Shown: positions 28,793 to 39,154, counted from the stretch's first letter. The stretch is DNA of 64,000 bases from an uncultured Pelagibacteraceae bacterium (GCA_902570785.1 CACFZK010000001.1:87683-151682); one strand, 5' to 3'. Notes: generated from the sequence alone by a model not told the origin. Translations and numbers: made by a program.

Positions 28793-29398
28793 ATGAACAT
28801 AGAATTTAAAATTAGTAAAAACCCAGTAAATTACAAAAAAGCTCTAGTGTTTCTAGAAAAAAGAGTCGAATTAGTCAAGCAAGGTGGTAAGGAATTAGTG
28901 TGGCTTTTAGAACATCCATTAACTTACAGTGCGGGTATAAGGTCAAAAAAAGAAGAAATATTAGATAAATCAATTACTGTGATAAAAACAAATCGCGGGG
29001 GAAAAATCACCTTACATAACCCGGGACAACAAATTGTTTATTTTGTTTTAAATCTAAACAATAGAAAAAAGGATATAAGAAACTTGGTAAGACAAATAGA
29101 AAATATAATTATAAAATTTCTTAGTATTTATAAAGTTAAATCTAATTCTGATAAAAAAAATATAGGTATTTGGATTAAAGATAAAAAAATTGCTGCTATA
29201 GGTATACGTGTTTCAGGTTGGATTGCTTATCATGGATTTTCTATAAATATTAAAAATAACTTAAATGACTACAAAAAAATTATACCATGTGGACTAGAAA
29301 ACAAAAAAATAACTTCTTTAAAAAATGAAAAAAAAGAATTATTTGATGTTAAAAATAATCTTAAAAGAATTATACAGGAGAATTTATATAAGATTTAA
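28793..29398 (+). CDS. lipB: Octanoyl-[ACP]:protein N-octanoyltransferase
   Basis: LipB transfers octanoate from ACP to the lipoyl domains of 2-oxoacid dehydrogenases and GcvH. The 201-residue protein contains RGGKITLHNPGQQIVYF (68-84), where most members have RGGxxTYHGPGQ. It also has the catalytic Lys132 in KKIAAIGIRV, YHGFSINI, and catalytic Cys166 in IIPCGL. lipA is not nearby. The last four bases overlap the convergent pseudouridine synthase gene. Confidence 0.93.
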   Translation: MNIEFKISKNPVNYKKALVFLEKRVELVKQGGKELVWLLEHPLTYSAGIRSKKEEILDKSITVIKTNRGGKITLHNPGQQIVYFVLNLNNRKKDIRNLVRQIENIIIKFLSIYKVKSNSDKKNIGIWIKDKKIAAIGIRVSGWIAYHGFSINIKNNLNDYKKIIPCGLENKKITSLKNEKKELFDVKNNLKRIIQENLYKI

Positions 29399-30297
29399 AA
29401 TCTGGCTTTTAATAATCTATCAAAATCTTCACTATACTTTGCTTCGAAACTATATTTTGTATTTTTTATAATAAATTTAATTTTGTATGCGTGTAGCATA
29501 ATATTTTTTAACTTTTGTTTTTTTTCAGTACTATTAAATGAATATTTGTTATCACCAATTATTGGGTGACCAATATTATAAAGTTGTTTTCTAAGCTGAT
29601 GTTTTCTTCCTGTTATTGGCTTTAATTCTAAAAAAGAATTTTTGTCATTACTTCTTATTATTTTTAAATATGAAATAGCTTTCTGAACAACTTTTTTATT
29701 ATTTTCATAAAAGGTCAATTCATCTCGTAATATTTTAATATCTTTATTAACTCTACCTTGAGTTATAGCCAAATAAGTTTTGTGTATTTTTCTGATCCTA
29801 AAAAGTGATGTAAACAACTGAGCATATTCTCTATTTTTAGCAACTATCATCACCCCGGAGGTTTCTTTATCAAGTCTGTGAACTATATAAGGTTTTGTGT
29901 CTAAAAAATATTTTGTATCCCTAAGAATATCAATAATATTTTTAAAAGATTTAGTCCCAGATTGTACTGGTATACCACTAGGTTTATTTATGACTATAAA
30001 ATTTTCATTATCTTCAATTATAAAATCATCGTAATTTTTTTTTTCTTTATTTGAAGGTTTATACTTCTCTATTTTATTGTATTTGGAAGGTTTTAAATTA
30101 TCTATTTCATAGATATCTACTTTGTCATTTATTTTTACCCTATAAGATGTTTTTATCTTCTTTTTGTTAACTTTTATCTTTTTTTTTCTAATTAATCTTT
30201 CTATTAATGATTGTGGATATTGTCCAATATTATGTTTAAACCATCTATCAAAACGACAGTTGTTATAGTCTTTGCTGACTGTAAAAGTTTTTGGCAT
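29395..30297 (-). CDS. Ribosomal large subunit pseudouridine synthase, RluC/RluD family
   Basis: This enzyme isomerises uridine in 23S rRNA. The 300-residue protein has an N-terminal S4 RNA-binding domain (about 12-65). The catalytic domain carries HRLDKETSGVMIVAKN, with catalytic Asp143, and GRKHQLRKQLYNIGHPIIGD near 230. The motif set fits RluC/RluD; which 23S positions it targets cannot be told from sequence alone. It lies 17 bases downstream of rplQ at the end of the ribosomal run and may be co-transcribed with it. Confidence 0.9.
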   Translation of the reverse strand: MPKTFTVSKDYNNCRFDRWFKHNIGQYPQSLIERLIRKKKIKVNKKKIKTSYRVKINDKVDIYEIDNLKPSKYNKIEKYKPSNKEKKNYDDFIIEDNENFIVINKPSGIPVQSGTKSFKNIIDILRDTKYFLDTKPYIVHRLDKETSGVMIVAKNREYAQLFTSLFRIRKIHKTYLAITQGRVNKDIKILRDELTFYENNKKVVQKAISYLKIIRSNDKNSFLELKPITGRKHQLRKQLYNIGHPIIGDNKYSFNSTEKKQKLKNIMLHAYKIKFIIKNTKYSFEAKYSEDFDRLLKARF

Positions 30298-30314
30298 TAA
30301 AATTTAAATTAATA

Positions 30315-30761
30315 CTATTTTGTAGCTACTTTGGGAGTAGTTTCTTTTTTGTCTTTAGTTGTTTTTTCAACTTTTTTTGGTTTATCAATTTTTTTGGCAT
30401 TTACATCTCTATCAACTAACTCGACAACTGCCATTGGAGCGTCATCACCTGTTCTAAAACCCGCCTTTAAAACTCTAGAGTAGCCACCTTTTCTGCCAGC
30501 ATATCTTTTAGACAAAATGTCAAAAACTTTCTTAACCGATTTTTGATCTTGCAATTTGGAGAAAAGATATTTTTTTTTACTTAATTTAATATCTTTACCA
30601 ATTGTTATAACTTTATCAATCTTTGGTTTTAATTCTTTTGCTTTTGGTAAAGTAGTAATTATTTGTTCGTACTTTATTAATGAGTTAAGCATATTTTTGA
30701 ATAATGCTTTCCTGTGTTCAGAATTCTTATTAAGCTTTCTATAACCGAATTTGTGTCTCAT
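30315..30761 (-). CDS. rplQ: 50S ribosomal protein L17
   Basis: L17 lies on the solvent side of the 50S near the exit tunnel. The first ~115 residues match the family ([20 protein letters not shown] at the start, [15 protein letters not shown] later). They are followed by a ~30-residue Lys/Thr-rich tail common in alphaproteobacteria. It follows rpoA after four bases, as in the alpha operon of most bacteria, and is the last gene of the ribosomal run. Confidence 0.97.
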   Translation of the reverse strand: MRHKFGYRKLNKNSEHRKALFKNMLNSLIKYEQIITTLPKAKELKPKIDKVITIGKDIKLSKKKYLFSKLQDQKSVKKVFDILSKRYAGRKGGYSRVLKAGFRTGDDAPMAVVELVDRDVNAKKIDKPKKVEKTTKDKKETTPKVATK

Positions 30762-30765
30762 TTAA

Positions 30766-31797
30766 TTAATAAGTGTTTTCCTCAAGTTTTTTTGAGAGTT
30801 CTGCAATATTGTCAGGGGGCCAATTTGGAATTTCCATTCCTAAGTAAAGTGACATTGAACTCAAAACCTCTTTAATTTCATTTAATGATTTTCTACCAAA
30901 GTTTGGTGTTCTTAACATTTCAGGCTCAGTTTTTTGAACAAGATCACCAATATAAATTATATTATCGTTTTTTAAACAATTCATAGATCTCACTGAAAGT
31001 TCTAATTCCTCAACTCTTTTTAGTAAATTTTTATTAAATTCAGGTTCTGTTGAGGCTACTGGTTTAGGCGCCTCTTTAGGATCCTCAAAATTTACGAACA
31101 TTGATAATTGATCTTGAAATATTCTTGCTGCAAAAGCTATAGCATCTTCTGCGGCCACTGTACCATTTGTTTCAACTTGCATTATAAGTTTATCATAATC
31201 AAGTGCTGAACCAGCTCTAGTACTGTCTATTTTAAAAGATACCTTTTTGACAGGACTAAACAAGGAGTCAATAGCAATCATGCCTAACGGTGTATCTTCT
31301 GATTTATTTTGTTGTGCAAGCACATAGCCTCTTCCATTGTTTACTATCAATTCCATATGAAATTTAGTTTTTTCATCTAAATTGCATATTATTTGTTCAG
31401 GATTTAATATCTCAACATCTGAAATTTGAGCTATATCTTTAGCCTTTACTTCTTTGGGGCCAACAGCGTCTAAAATTAATTTTTTTGAACCATCCGAGTT
31501 TAATTTCAATGCTAAATTTTTAACATTTAAAACTATATCTGTTACATCTTCTCTTACACCTTTTATAGATGAAAACTCGTGTAATACACCATCTATTTGA
31601 ATTGCTGTGACTGCTGCACCCTGAATTGAAGATAACAAAATTCTTCTAAGTGAATTACCAATAGTTTGTCCAAATCCTTTTTCTAAAGGTTCAGCAGTAA
31701 CTGTTGCGAAAGATTTGTCTTCACTACTTTCTATTTCTAGCTTTTTTGGTTTAGTTAAAGATTTCCAGTTTTTATCAATTATATTAATATTTTCCAT
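30766..31797 (-). CDS. rpoA: RNA polymerase alpha subunit
   Basis: Alpha dimerises to nucleate RNA polymerase and contacts activators and UP elements. The 343-residue protein has the N-terminal assembly domain with [21 protein letters not shown] near residue 37. A linker precedes the C-terminal helix-hairpin-helix domain (about 260-330), with [14 protein letters not shown]. Its first base overlaps the rpsK stop. Confidence 0.98.
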   Translation of the reverse strand: MENINIIDKNWKSLTKPKKLEIESSEDKSFATVTAEPLEKGFGQTIGNSLRRILLSSIQGAAVTAIQIDGVLHEFSSIKGVREDVTDIVLNVKNLALKLNSDGSKKLILDAVGPKEVKAKDIAQISDVEILNPEQIICNLDEKTKFHMELIVNNGRGYVLAQQNKSEDTPLGMIAIDSLFSPVKKVSFKIDSTRAGSALDYDKLIMQVETNGTVAAEDAIAFAARIFQDQLSMFVNFEDPKEAPKPVASTEPEFNKNLLKRVEELELSVRSMNCLKNDNIIYIGDLVQKTEPEMLRTPNFGRKSLNEIKEVLSSMSLYLGMEIPNWPPDNIAELSKKLEENTY

Positions 31798-32246
31798 TAC
31801 ACTCTCCTTTTTTTTGGTGGTCTTGTACCATTATGTGGCATTGGTGTTGTATCTTTTATTGAAAGAATTTTAAATCCTCTTGATTGTAATGCTCTTAAAG
31901 CTGTTTCCCTTCCTGATCCCGGACCTTTTACTTGAACAGATAAAGTTCTTAAACCCATATCATATGCTTTACCTCCAGCGTCGTCTGCTGCTACTTGTGC
32001 CGCATATGGTGTTGACTTTCGAGATCCCTTAAACCCTTTTGAGCCTGCTGAAGACCAAGAAACTACATTGCCATTTTCGTCTGCTATAGAAATTATAGTA
32101 TTATTAAAAGTCGAATTTACAAAAGCAATTCCCGAAGATATACTCTTTTTATCTTTCTTTTTTTTCTTAAACTTTGCTTTTGAAACTTTAGTCTCTACAT
32201 TATTTTCAACTTTTTTTTCAGTCTTTTTTTCTATTTTTTTATTCAT
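31797..32246 (-). CDS. rpsK: 30S ribosomal protein S11
   Basis: S11 sits on the 30S platform near the mRNA exit. The 149-residue protein has a conserved core beginning near [14 protein letters not shown] (about residue 38) and including [20 protein letters not shown] and [14 protein letters not shown]. The first ~35 residues form a Lys/Glu-rich extension longer than the usual leader. rpsM ends immediately before its ATG. Confidence 0.97.
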   Translation of the reverse strand: MNKKIEKKTEKKVENNVETKVSKAKFKKKKKDKKSISSGIAFVNSTFNNTIISIADENGNVVSWSSAGSKGFKGSRKSTPYAAQVAADDAGGKAYDMGLRTLSVQVKGPGSGRETALRALQSRGFKILSIKDTTPMPHNGTRPPKKRRV

Positions 32247-32630
32247 TTATTTTTTCATAGGAGTAAGTTTTTTACCTGCAATAGCAATTGCTTTACCTTT
32301 TCTTGTTCTAGCGTTGCAGTGAGTTCTTTGTCCCCTTACCGGTAATTTTTTTTTATGTCGTGATCCTCTATATGAAGCTAAATCAACTAATCTCTTTATA
32401 TTCATTGAAACTTCTCTTCTAAGGTCACCCTCAACTTTATAATTTTGATCTATATATTCTCTAATTTTTAGCACCTCGTCTTCACTAAGATTATTCACTC
32501 TTTTGTTAAGAGGAATGTTTAATTTTTCACATATTAATTTTGAATTGTGATCACCAATACCATGTATATATGTGAGGGCGATATGAACGATCTTGTCTTG
32601 CGGTATGTTTACGCCTGCGATTCTAGCCAT
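32247..32630 (-). CDS. rpsM: 30S ribosomal protein S13
   Basis: S13 is in the 30S head and contacts the 50S. Its 127 residues start [13 protein letters not shown] and include the helix-two-turn-helix with [11 protein letters not shown] and the C-terminal [15 protein letters not shown] signature. It is separated by 45 bases from adk upstream, the largest gap in this part of the run, and abuts rpsK. Confidence 0.97.
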   Translation of the reverse strand: MARIAGVNIPQDKIVHIALTYIHGIGDHNSKLICEKLNIPLNKRVNNLSEDEVLKIREYIDQNYKVEGDLRREVSMNIKRLVDLASYRGSRHKKKLPVRGQRTHCNARTRKGKAIAIAGKKLTPMKK

Positions 32631-32675
32631 AGATAGATTTTTTAATTTGTATTTATATGTTCATATTCCTTAAAG

Positions 32676-33248
32676 TCAACCCTTGATAGCGTTAATTAAC
32701 CCGCTAATTTCGATACTAATTTCAGATATTCCGGCCTCACCATTTACAACTTTGAGTAAATTTGATTGCTTGTAATAATTAATAACTGGCTCAGATGATT
32801 TCTCATAAGTTTTATATCTTTTAATTGCTACTTCTTCATTATCATCAGCTCTATTTTCTTGGTTTTGTCTTTCCAAAATTCTTTTTTTTACTGTATCTAA
32901 GCTAATAGACAATTTTAAAACAATATCTATTTTTTGATTATATCTTTTTAATAAGTCATCTAAGTTTTCTGCTTGAGTTAATGTTCTAGGATATCCATCA
33001 AAGATTATTTTATTCTTGTAAATATCATTAGAAACAAATTTTTCTATTAAATTGTTTACTATCTTGTCTGATACTAATTCACCAGAATTTATAATTGAAG
33101 AAATCTCGGCTCCTAATTTTGTTTTATTCTTAATTTCATCACGTAAAAGATCTCCTGTAGATAATTGATATAAATTAAACTTTTTAACAATAAATTTTGA
33201 TTGCGTACCTTTACCAGCACCTGGTGGTCCGAAAATAACTATATTCAT
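32676..33248 (-). CDS. adk: Adenylate kinase
   Basis: Adk interconverts ATP plus AMP with two ADP. The 190-residue protein has the P-loop GPPGAGKGTQ (7-16), STGDLLRDE, FDGYPRTLTQAE and DDNEEVAIKRYKTY. It is the short form in which the LID domain is reduced and no Cys zinc site is present, as is common in alphaproteobacteria. It lies two bases after secY, a conserved placement. Confidence 0.97.
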   Translation of the reverse strand: MNIVIFGPPGAGKGTQSKFIVKKFNLYQLSTGDLLRDEIKNKTKLGAEISSIINSGELVSDKIVNNLIEKFVSNDIYKNKIIFDGYPRTLTQAENLDDLLKRYNQKIDIVLKLSISLDTVKKRILERQNQENRADDNEEVAIKRYKTYEKSSEPVINYYKQSNLLKVVNGEAGISEISIEISGLINAIKG

Positions 33249-33250
33249 AT

Positions 33251-34537
33251 TTATTTACCGAATTTTGCTTTTTTAATTAATGACTCGTATTGTGAACTCA
33301 TTAATCTTGTCTGAACCTGTGTTACAGTATCCATAGCTACCACTACTACTATTAGTACAGATGTACCACCCAAATAAAAAGGGATTGGGTATTTTGCTAT
33401 TAAAAACTCTGGCATCAAACATACGAGGGTAAGATAACATGCGCCAATTGTTGTAAGTTTTGTTAATATATCCTCTATATAATCTGCGGTTCTGTCTCCA
33501 GGTCTTATTCCAGGAACATAGCCACCATATTTTCTTAAATTTTCCGCAGTCTCTTTTGGATTGAAAACAATAGAAGTGTAAAAAAAACAAAAGAAAATTA
33601 TTCCTGATGCATATAATAACATATACAAAGGTTTGCCTTGTGAAAATAGGGAAGAAATATTTAAAAATAAATCTGACTCAGCTAAACCAAAATTTGAAAA
33701 GGTTATTGGTAACAATAATAATGCCGATGCAAATATAGCAGGAATTACACCAGCTGTATTAATTTTTAATGGTAAATGTGAAGATTGCCCTCCATAAACT
33801 TTATTTCCCATTTGTCTTTTGGGATAATTAATTAAAATTTTTCTCATAGCTCTTTCCATAAAAACTATGAACATTACAGTAACGATTATTAATATGAAAA
33901 TTCCAATAATCATTGTTGCCGATAAAGCTCCTGTTCGGCCAAGTTCAAATGTAGAAGCTAATGCACGAGGTATTTCTGCGACTATACCCGAAAAAATAAT
34001 TAAAGATATACCGTTACCAATTCCTCTTGAAGTTATTTGTTCACCAAGCCACATCAAAAATGTTGTTCCGGCAACTAAAGAAATCATTGTCGTTATTTTA
34101 AAATTTAAACCTGGATTTAAAACTAAATTACCCGCATTTTCTAAACCAGCTGAAACACCATAGCCTTGTAAACAAGCGATAAAGACTGTTCCATATCTTG
34201 TAATTTGAGTAATTTTTTTTCTACCAATTTCACCCTGATCTTTTAAATTTTTAAAATAATCTGACACACCTGTTAGTAACTGAACAATAATTGATGCCGA
34301 TATGTAAGGCATTATACCTAACGCAAAAATTGCCATTCTTTGAACGGCACCTCCTGAAAAAACGTTAAACATACCTAACAGACCTTTTTGACTTGTTGAC
34401 ATCATTTCTGAAAGAGCAACCGGGTCAATTCCAGCAAGAGGAACATATGTTCCAAGTCTGTAAACTGACAAAATAAAAATAGTAAAAAAAATTCTATTTC
34501 TTAAGTCTGATGATTGATTAATATCTCCGTTAGACAT
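33251..34537 (-). CDS. secY: Protein translocase subunit SecY
   Basis: SecY is the pore of the Sec channel. The 428-residue protein has ten predicted membrane helices. Signature segments include FRLGTY-like VYRLGTYVPLAGID near the start, GIMPYISASIIVQLL, and GIGNGISLIIFSGIVA. The GYVPGIRPG cytoplasmic loop is near residue 340. It overlaps rplO by eight bases. Its partner secE is in the same strand-run at 57391-57582. No rpmJ (L36) gene follows it. Confidence 0.98.
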   Translation of the reverse strand: MSNGDINQSSDLRNRIFFTIFILSVYRLGTYVPLAGIDPVALSEMMSTSQKGLLGMFNVFSGGAVQRMAIFALGIMPYISASIIVQLLTGVSDYFKNLKDQGEIGRKKITQITRYGTVFIACLQGYGVSAGLENAGNLVLNPGLNFKITTMISLVAGTTFLMWLGEQITSRGIGNGISLIIFSGIVAEIPRALASTFELGRTGALSATMIIGIFILIIVTVMFIVFMERAMRKILINYPKRQMGNKVYGGQSSHLPLKINTAGVIPAIFASALLLLPITFSNFGLAESDLFLNISSLFSQGKPLYMLLYASGIIFFCFFYTSIVFNPKETAENLRKYGGYVPGIRPGDRTADYIEDILTKLTTIGACYLTLVCLMPEFLIAKYPIPFYLGGTSVLIVVVVAMDTVTQVQTRLMSSQYESLIKKAKFGK

Positions 34538-35000
34538 TTTGTGAAGATTTATCTTTTAAAAGATTTATAGCACCGCCTGCTTTTTCTATTTTTGATTTTG
34601 CAGATTTAGATATAAAATCGGTTTTGATTGTTAGTTTTTCTTTGATTTCGCCGTTTCCAAGAATTTTTAGTTTATTATATTTTTTATTAATAAGTTTTTT
34701 TTCAACCAAATTTTTTAGATTGATTTCGTCTTGTATTTTAATTTTTTTATTTTTTATAAAATTTTCAATATCTGATATGTTAATGATGGCTATATTTTTC
34801 TTACCAATTGGTTTGAAACCTCTTTTTGGAAGTCTTCTGTATAATGGCATTTGACCTCCTTCGAAACTCTTAATAGCAACACCAGATCTGGATTTCTGTC
34901 CCTTAACTCCACGTCCAGAAGTTTTTCCTTTTCCAGAGCCAATTCCGCGACCAACTCTCATTTTTGAATAATTTGTTTTTATCAATGAGTTAAGTTTCAT
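34530..35000 (-). CDS. rplO: 50S ribosomal protein L15
   Basis: L15 is an early-assembly 50S protein. Its 156 residues have the Gly/Arg-rich N-terminus RVGRGIGSGKGKTSGRGVKG and GGQMPLYRRLPKRGF, then a Lys-rich globular half. It starts one base after the rpsE stop, so rpmD (L30), usual at this junction in many bacteria, is absent. Confidence 0.97.
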   Translation of the reverse strand: MKLNSLIKTNYSKMRVGRGIGSGKGKTSGRGVKGQKSRSGVAIKSFEGGQMPLYRRLPKRGFKPIGKKNIAIINISDIENFIKNKKIKIQDEINLKNLVEKKLINKKYNKLKILGNGEIKEKLTIKTDFISKSAKSKIEKAGGAINLLKDKSSQNV

Positions 35001-35001
35001 T

Positions 35002-35502
35002 CTAGTTTTCTCTTTGTTTAATAATTTCTGAAATCTTTTTTCCTCTTATAGCAGATAAAAACTTTGGAGAACTTTGGCTTTTTAAACCCTGCATAAGAGC
35101 CTTTAATACGTTGTGTGGATTTGCTGATCCTAAAGATTTCGCAACAACATCTTGAATTCCAAGCACTTCACAAACAGACCTCATGGCTCCTCCTGCTATA
35201 ATACCTGTCCCAGTAGGTGCAGATCTCATTAATATTTTACCAGATCCACTTTTAGAAAAAATATCATGATGAAGAGTTCTGCCGTCTTTTAATGGTATTT
35301 GAAACATATTCCGCTTTGCTAATTCAGTGGCTTTTTTAATTGCATCTGGAACCTGCTTAGATTTACCTTTGCCTATTCCTATTGATCCTTTTTGATTTCC
35401 AACAACTACGAGTGCTGCAAATCCAAATCTTCTGCCACCTTTAACAACTTTTGTTATTCTGTTTATTGCGACTAACTTTTCTATAAATTCACTATCTCTC
35501 AT
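35002..35502 (-). CDS. rpsE: 30S ribosomal protein S5
   Basis: S5 contributes to decoding accuracy and mRNA unwinding at the entry site. The 166-residue protein has [18 protein letters not shown] and [20 protein letters not shown], then [17 protein letters not shown] and the C-terminal ALMQGL helix. Its ATG shares a base with the rplR stop region. Confidence 0.97.
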   Translation of the reverse strand: MRDSEFIEKLVAINRITKVVKGGRRFGFAALVVVGNQKGSIGIGKGKSKQVPDAIKKATELAKRNMFQIPLKDGRTLHHDIFSKSGSGKILMRSAPTGTGIIAGGAMRSVCEVLGIQDVVAKSLGSANPHNVLKALMQGLKSQSSPKFLSAIRGKKISEIIKQREN

Positions 35503-35855
35503 TAAAAACTCATTCCATTTTTTCTTAAAGAGTCAGCTAAAGCTTTTATTCTTCCATGGTATTTGTAGCCACCTCTGTCAAAATAAACTTTGCTGATTTT
35601 TTTTTCATTTGCTCTTTTTGCTAAAATTTCACCTATAGCTTCTGACATTTTTGTCTTATTAGTTTTGTTAGTTTTCATTTCTTTTTCTTTAGATGAAGCT
35701 GAAACAATAGTTTTGTTATTGTTATCGTCAATAATTTGTGCTGAAATATTTTTTAGAGATTTAGAAACAGTGATTCTAAACCTACCTATATTAACTTTTT
35801 TCAATTTAGATCTGTTTCGCTTTAATCTTTTAATTTTCGAATTTTTCGATTTCAT
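35502..35855 (-). CDS. rplR: 50S ribosomal protein L18
   Basis: L18 binds 5S rRNA. The 117-residue protein has the Arg/Lys-rich start, [19 protein letters not shown], and the C-terminal signature [19 protein letters not shown]. It is two bases from rplF and overlaps rpsE by one base. Confidence 0.96.
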   Translation of the reverse strand: MKSKNSKIKRLKRNRSKLKKVNIGRFRITVSKSLKNISAQIIDDNNNKTIVSASSKEKEMKTNKTNKTKMSEAIGEILAKRANEKKISKVYFDRGGYKYHGRIKALADSLRKNGMSF

Positions 35856-35857
35856 AA

Positions 35858-36397
35858 CTATTTCTTTTTTCCTTCTTTTCTAATAACAAATTGGTTTTTT
35901 TCTTTAATTCCTTTTGCTTTATATGGCTCAACAGGTTTAATTGATTTTATTTCTGAAGCTGTTTTAGATACTAATTCTTTGTCCGTACCAAATATATTTA
36001 CCTTAGTCTGTTTTTCAATTTTAATTACTATACCTTTTGGAACTTTATATTTAACTTCATGACTGAAACCTAAGCTTAAAATTAATTCCTCTCCTTTTAA
36101 ATTGGCTCTGAAGCCAACACCGTTTAGTTCAAGATCTTTATTGTGCCCTTTTGTAACGCCCGTAACAGCATTGTTAATTAGACTTCTATAAGTTCCCCAC
36201 AAAATTGATGTATTTTTAGTTTTTTTGTTTGGCGTAATCTGAAATTCATTTTTATCATTTATTTTTGATGAAAATAATTTATCGTTAATACTGATTTTTT
36301 GTGATCCTTTGGGACCAGAAACCAATAGACCGCCACTTTCAACTTTGATATTAGAGTCTTTTGGTAATGATATAATTTTTTTTCCTAATTTTGACAT
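35858..36397 (-). CDS. rplF: 50S ribosomal protein L6
   Basis: L6 is near the factor-binding site. The 179-residue protein has the two duplicated domains, with [19 protein letters not shown] and the late signature [20 protein letters not shown]. Its ATG shares one base with the rpsH stop. Confidence 0.97.
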   Translation of the reverse strand: MSKLGKKIISLPKDSNIKVESGGLLVSGPKGSQKISINDKLFSSKINDKNEFQITPNKKTKNTSILWGTYRSLINNAVTGVTKGHNKDLELNGVGFRANLKGEELILSLGFSHEVKYKVPKGIVIKIEKQTKVNIFGTDKELVSKTASEIKSIKPVEPYKAKGIKEKNQFVIRKEGKKK

Positions 36398-36801
36398 TAA
36401 AATACCCTACAAATTACCTCTCCACCTAAATTATTTTTTATCGCTTCGCTATCGGACATGACGCCTTTGCTTGTTGATAATATTGCCAGTCCTAATCCAC
36501 CATGAACTCTTGGGATACTATCAGCACGTGAATAAACACGTCTACCTGGTTTTGATATTCTTTTTATTTCTCTTATAACCGGTTGGCCCTCATAATATTT
36601 AAGATCAACATTGATTGACTTTTTACCATTATTTTCATTTTCCTTATCTATATTAAAATTTATTATATAACCCTCTTTTTTTAAAACCTCTAAAATTTTT
36701 AATCTAAAATTCGAAAAAGGTATGTCAATTTTATTGAGCGATCTCATTTGACCATTTCTTATTCGAGTTAACATATCTCCAATTGGATCTACTAATGTCA
36801 T
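36397..36801 (-). CDS. rpsH: 30S ribosomal protein S8
   Basis: S8 binds the central domain of 16S rRNA and in E. coli represses the spc operon. The 134-residue protein starts DPIGDMLTRIRNGQ and ends with the conserved GLGLAILSTSKGVMSD and GGEVICRVF. It is 11 bases downstream of rpsN. Confidence 0.97.
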   Translation of the reverse strand: MTLVDPIGDMLTRIRNGQMRSLNKIDIPFSNFRLKILEVLKKEGYIINFNIDKENENNGKKSINVDLKYYEGQPVIREIKRISKPGRRVYSRADSIPRVHGGLGLAILSTSKGVMSDSEAIKNNLGGEVICRVF

Positions 36802-36812
36802 AATTACCTCCT

Positions 36813-37118
36813 TTACCAGCTAGACTTGGTCATGCCAGGTATTTTACCTGAGGATGCCATCCGTCTAAGTGCTATTCTTGAAATTCTTAATTTTCTGTAA
36901 ACCCCGTGCGGTCTTCCTGTTATCTCACATCTATTTCTAATTCTTATTTTAGCGGAATTTTTCGGAAGTTTTGACAACTTCAGCTGAGCTGCAAATCTTT
37001 CATTTAAAGGTAGTTTTTTATTTTTGATTATATCCTTTAATTTTTTTCTTTTATTAGAAAATCTTTTAGACATTTTAATTCTCTTCAGATTTCTTTCAAT
37101 TGCACTAGTTTTTGCCAT
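36813..37118 (-). CDS. rpsN: 30S ribosomal protein S14
   Basis: This is the 101-residue zinc-free long form of S14, typical of proteobacteria. It has [20 protein letters not shown] and the C-terminal [11 protein letters not shown]. It starts one base after the rplE stop. Confidence 0.97.
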   Translation of the reverse strand: MAKTSAIERNLKRIKMSKRFSNKRKKLKDIIKNKKLPLNERFAAQLKLSKLPKNSAKIRIRNRCEITGRPHGVYRKLRISRIALRRMASSGKIPGMTKSSW

Positions 37119-37119
37119 A

Positions 37120-37728
37120 CTAATTATTCTCCTTTTTTTCTTCTTTGATAATTATTTTTTTATATTTTTTCTTTTTTTTGGTTTTGTCATTAACTATTGG
37201 AAAATTAAATTCCTTTAAAAGATATATTGTATCTTCAAATTTTTTACTTGTGGTTACGATTGTAATATCTAAACCTCTAATAGTTTCTACTTTATCAAAG
37301 TTAATTTCTGGAAAGATTATATGTTCCTTAATACCAAAGCTAAAGTTTCCAAATTTATCACAACTTGAATCTTTTAAACCTTTAAAGTCTTTAATCCTTG
37401 GAAGAGCGATGTTAACGAGTCTATCAATAAATTCATACATTCTATCATTTCTCAATGTAACTTTAAGACCAGCATTTGAACCTTTTCTTGATTTAAAATT
37501 TGAAATCGACTTTTTAAATTTAGTGACGACAGGTTGTTGACCAGCAATTGCAGCAACATCTTTGATACATGATTCTAACTTTTTTTTCTCTAAAGCCTCC
37601 GCACCCAATCCCATATTTAAAACTATTTTATCAATTCTTGGGACTGCATGTATATTGTTTAGGCTTAATTTGGCCATCAAATTTTTTATTATTTCGTTTT
37701 TATACTTTTCTCTTAATCTTGGTATCAT
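37120..37728 (-). CDS. rplE: 50S ribosomal protein L5 with a Lys-rich C-terminal extension
   Basis: L5 binds 5S rRNA and contacts S13. Core motifs include [24 protein letters not shown], and [11 protein letters not shown] near the C-terminal end. Family members are usually near 179 residues and this one has 202. The extra ~20 residues after FPIVNDK are almost all Lys, Ile and Glu and are probably disordered rRNA-contacting tail. It overlaps rplX by four bases. Confidence 0.96.
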   Translation of the reverse strand: MIPRLREKYKNEIIKNLMAKLSLNNIHAVPRIDKIVLNMGLGAEALEKKKLESCIKDVAAIAGQQPVVTKFKKSISNFKSRKGSNAGLKVTLRNDRMYEFIDRLVNIALPRIKDFKGLKDSSCDKFGNFSFGIKEHIIFPEINFDKVETIRGLDITIVTTSKKFEDTIYLLKEFNFPIVNDKTKKKKKYKKIIIKEEKKENN

Positions 37729-37964
37729 TTTTTAGCCTTTGCCTTTACATCAACATTTTTCTTAAGATTCGACATGTGAATAAATCCCTCTTTTGTAATT
37801 ATCCCGCCTTTATTTTCTTTGGTTGCCTTTTTGTGTTTTTTTTGCATATTAACTTCTTTTACTTTTGCCAAATTTCTTACCCTGTCAATTTCAATTATTT
37901 CACCGAGCTTGCCTCTGTCTTTACCCAAGATTACTTTTACCTTTTCTCCTTTTTTTAAGAACAT
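37725..37964 (-). CDS. rplX: 50S ribosomal protein L24, short form
   Basis: L24 initiates 50S assembly. The KOW motif is clear ([18 protein letters not shown]), followed by [12 protein letters not shown] and GFIHMSNL. At 79 residues it ends about 25 residues earlier than the E. coli protein, and the C-terminal strand region is missing. It is in frame with normal spacing, so I read it as a real short form and not a truncation by error. Confidence 0.93.
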   Translation of the reverse strand: MFLKKGEKVKVILGKDRGKLGEIIEIDRVRNLAKVKEVNMQKKHKKATKENKGGIITKEGFIHMSNLKKNVDVKAKAKK

Positions 37965-37966
37965 GT

Positions 37967-38335
37967 TTAAATTACCTCCGGAGCTAGTGAAATTATTTTA
38001 GTTTGTCCCTTGGTTCTTAATTCCCTTGTTACCGGACCAAAAATTCTTGTTCCAATTGGTTCTCCTTTTTCATCTGTTAAAACTACTGAGTTACTATCAA
38101 ATTGAACTTTTGATCCATCTTTTCTAAATATCTCTTTTTTAGTTCTTACAACAACAGCTCTATGAACAGAACCTTTTTTTACTTTTCCTTTTGGAAGGGC
38201 GTCTTTAACACTAACAACGATAAGGTCACCAATACCTGCGTATCTTCTTTTGGATCCGCCGAGTACTTTTATACACTCAACTCTTTTTGCTCCTGTATTA
38301 TCTGCAACTAATAATTCTGTTTGTACTTGTATCAT
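37967..38335 (-). CDS. rplN: 50S ribosomal protein L14
   Basis: L14 forms an intersubunit bridge. The 122-residue protein starts [17 protein letters not shown] and has the family signature region with [18 protein letters not shown] and [11 protein letters not shown]. It overlaps rpsQ by four bases. Confidence 0.97.
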   Translation of the reverse strand: MIQVQTELLVADNTGAKRVECIKVLGGSKRRYAGIGDLIVVSVKDALPKGKVKKGSVHRAVVVRTKKEIFRKDGSKVQFDSNSVVLTDEKGEPIGTRIFGPVTRELRTKGQTKIISLAPEVI

Positions 38336-38562
38336 TTTTCAATAACCTGCCAAGTTTTTAATTTTGATATCGGTTTACTTTCAATTATTTTGACAAAATC
38401 TCCCTCTTTAAATTTATTATTTTCGTCATGTGCATGATATTTTTTTTTTCTAGATATAACTTTACCGTAAAAAGGATGTTGAAACTTTCTATTAACTTCA
38501 ACAACAATAGTTTTATTTCCTTTGCTGCTTACAACTTTGCCTTTTAAAACTCTTTTTGTCAT
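38332..38562 (-). CDS. rpsQ: 30S ribosomal protein S17
   Basis: This small OB-fold 16S rRNA-binding protein has 76 residues. It shows [19 protein letters not shown] at the start and [16 protein letters not shown] later. It overlaps rpmC upstream and rplN downstream by four bases each. Confidence 0.96.
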   Translation of the reverse strand: MTKRVLKGKVVSSKGNKTIVVEVNRKFQHPFYGKVISRKKKYHAHDENNKFKEGDFVKIIESKPISKLKTWQVIEK

Positions 38563-38747
38563 TTTTTACTACCTAATATATTGTTATAAAGTCTTGCTAT
38601 ATTTTTTTTAATAGATGAATATTCTGAAACATTTTGTAATTGGCCATTAATTTTTTTAAATCGCATATTAAAAAGATCTTTTTTTAGTTTTTCAATCTCT
38701 CTAATTGCTTGGTCTTTGGTTAATTTTTTTGCTTCTTTTTTTTTCAT
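38559..38747 (-). CDS. rpmC: 50S ribosomal protein L29
   Basis: L29 is a two-helix protein near the exit tunnel. The 62-residue product is Lys-rich and contains [15 protein letters not shown], the conserved middle segment of the family. It lies two bases after rplP, the expected position in the S10 operon. Confidence 0.93.
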   Translation of the reverse strand: MKKKEAKKLTKDQAIREIEKLKKDLFNMRFKKINGQLQNVSEYSSIKKNIARLYNNILGSKK

Positions 38748-38749
38748 AA

Positions 38750-39154
38750 TTATCTTTTTATAAATTTAGTTTTTATTGGTAATTTTGCAGAAGCTTTGTA
38801 TAATGCTTCTTTTGCTACTTCCTCGGACACCCCATCAACTTCAAACAATATTCTTCCAGGTTTTACTCTGCAAGCCCAATATTCCGGTGATCCTTTTCCT
38901 TTTCCCATTCTAACTTCAGTTGGTTTTTTTGAAACTGGTATATTAGGAAATATTCTAGACCATACTTTTCCTGTCCTTTGCATGTGCCTTGTAAGTGCAA
39001 CCCTAGCTGCTTCAATTTGTTTTCCTATGATTCTTTCAGGCTGCATTGCCTTAAGACCGTATGTGCCATAGTTCAATCTTGCAACTCTAGTTGCATTACC
39101 GTGTATTCGCCCTTTATGAGCTTTTCTATATTTACTTCTTGTTGGTTGCAGCAT
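38750..39154 (-). CDS. rplP: 50S ribosomal protein L16
   Basis: L16 organises the tRNA A-site region. The 134-residue protein starts [19 protein letters not shown] and has [20 protein letters not shown] and [19 protein letters not shown]. The start is unambiguous and lies 23 bases inside the end of rpsC, a larger overlap than its neighbours have. Confidence 0.97.
   Translation of the reverse strand: MLQPTRSKYRKAHKGRIHGNATRVARLNYGTYGLKAMQPERIIGKQIEAARVALTRHMQRTGKVWSRIFPNIPVSKKPTEVRMGKGKGSPEYWACRVKPGRILFEVDGVSEEVAKEALYKASAKLPIKTKFIKR

Noticed and set aside
33273..33590. 105-codon open frame within secY on the same strand
   Set aside because: It is out of frame with intact secY and rich in Trp and Cys in a pattern typical of a shifted frame.
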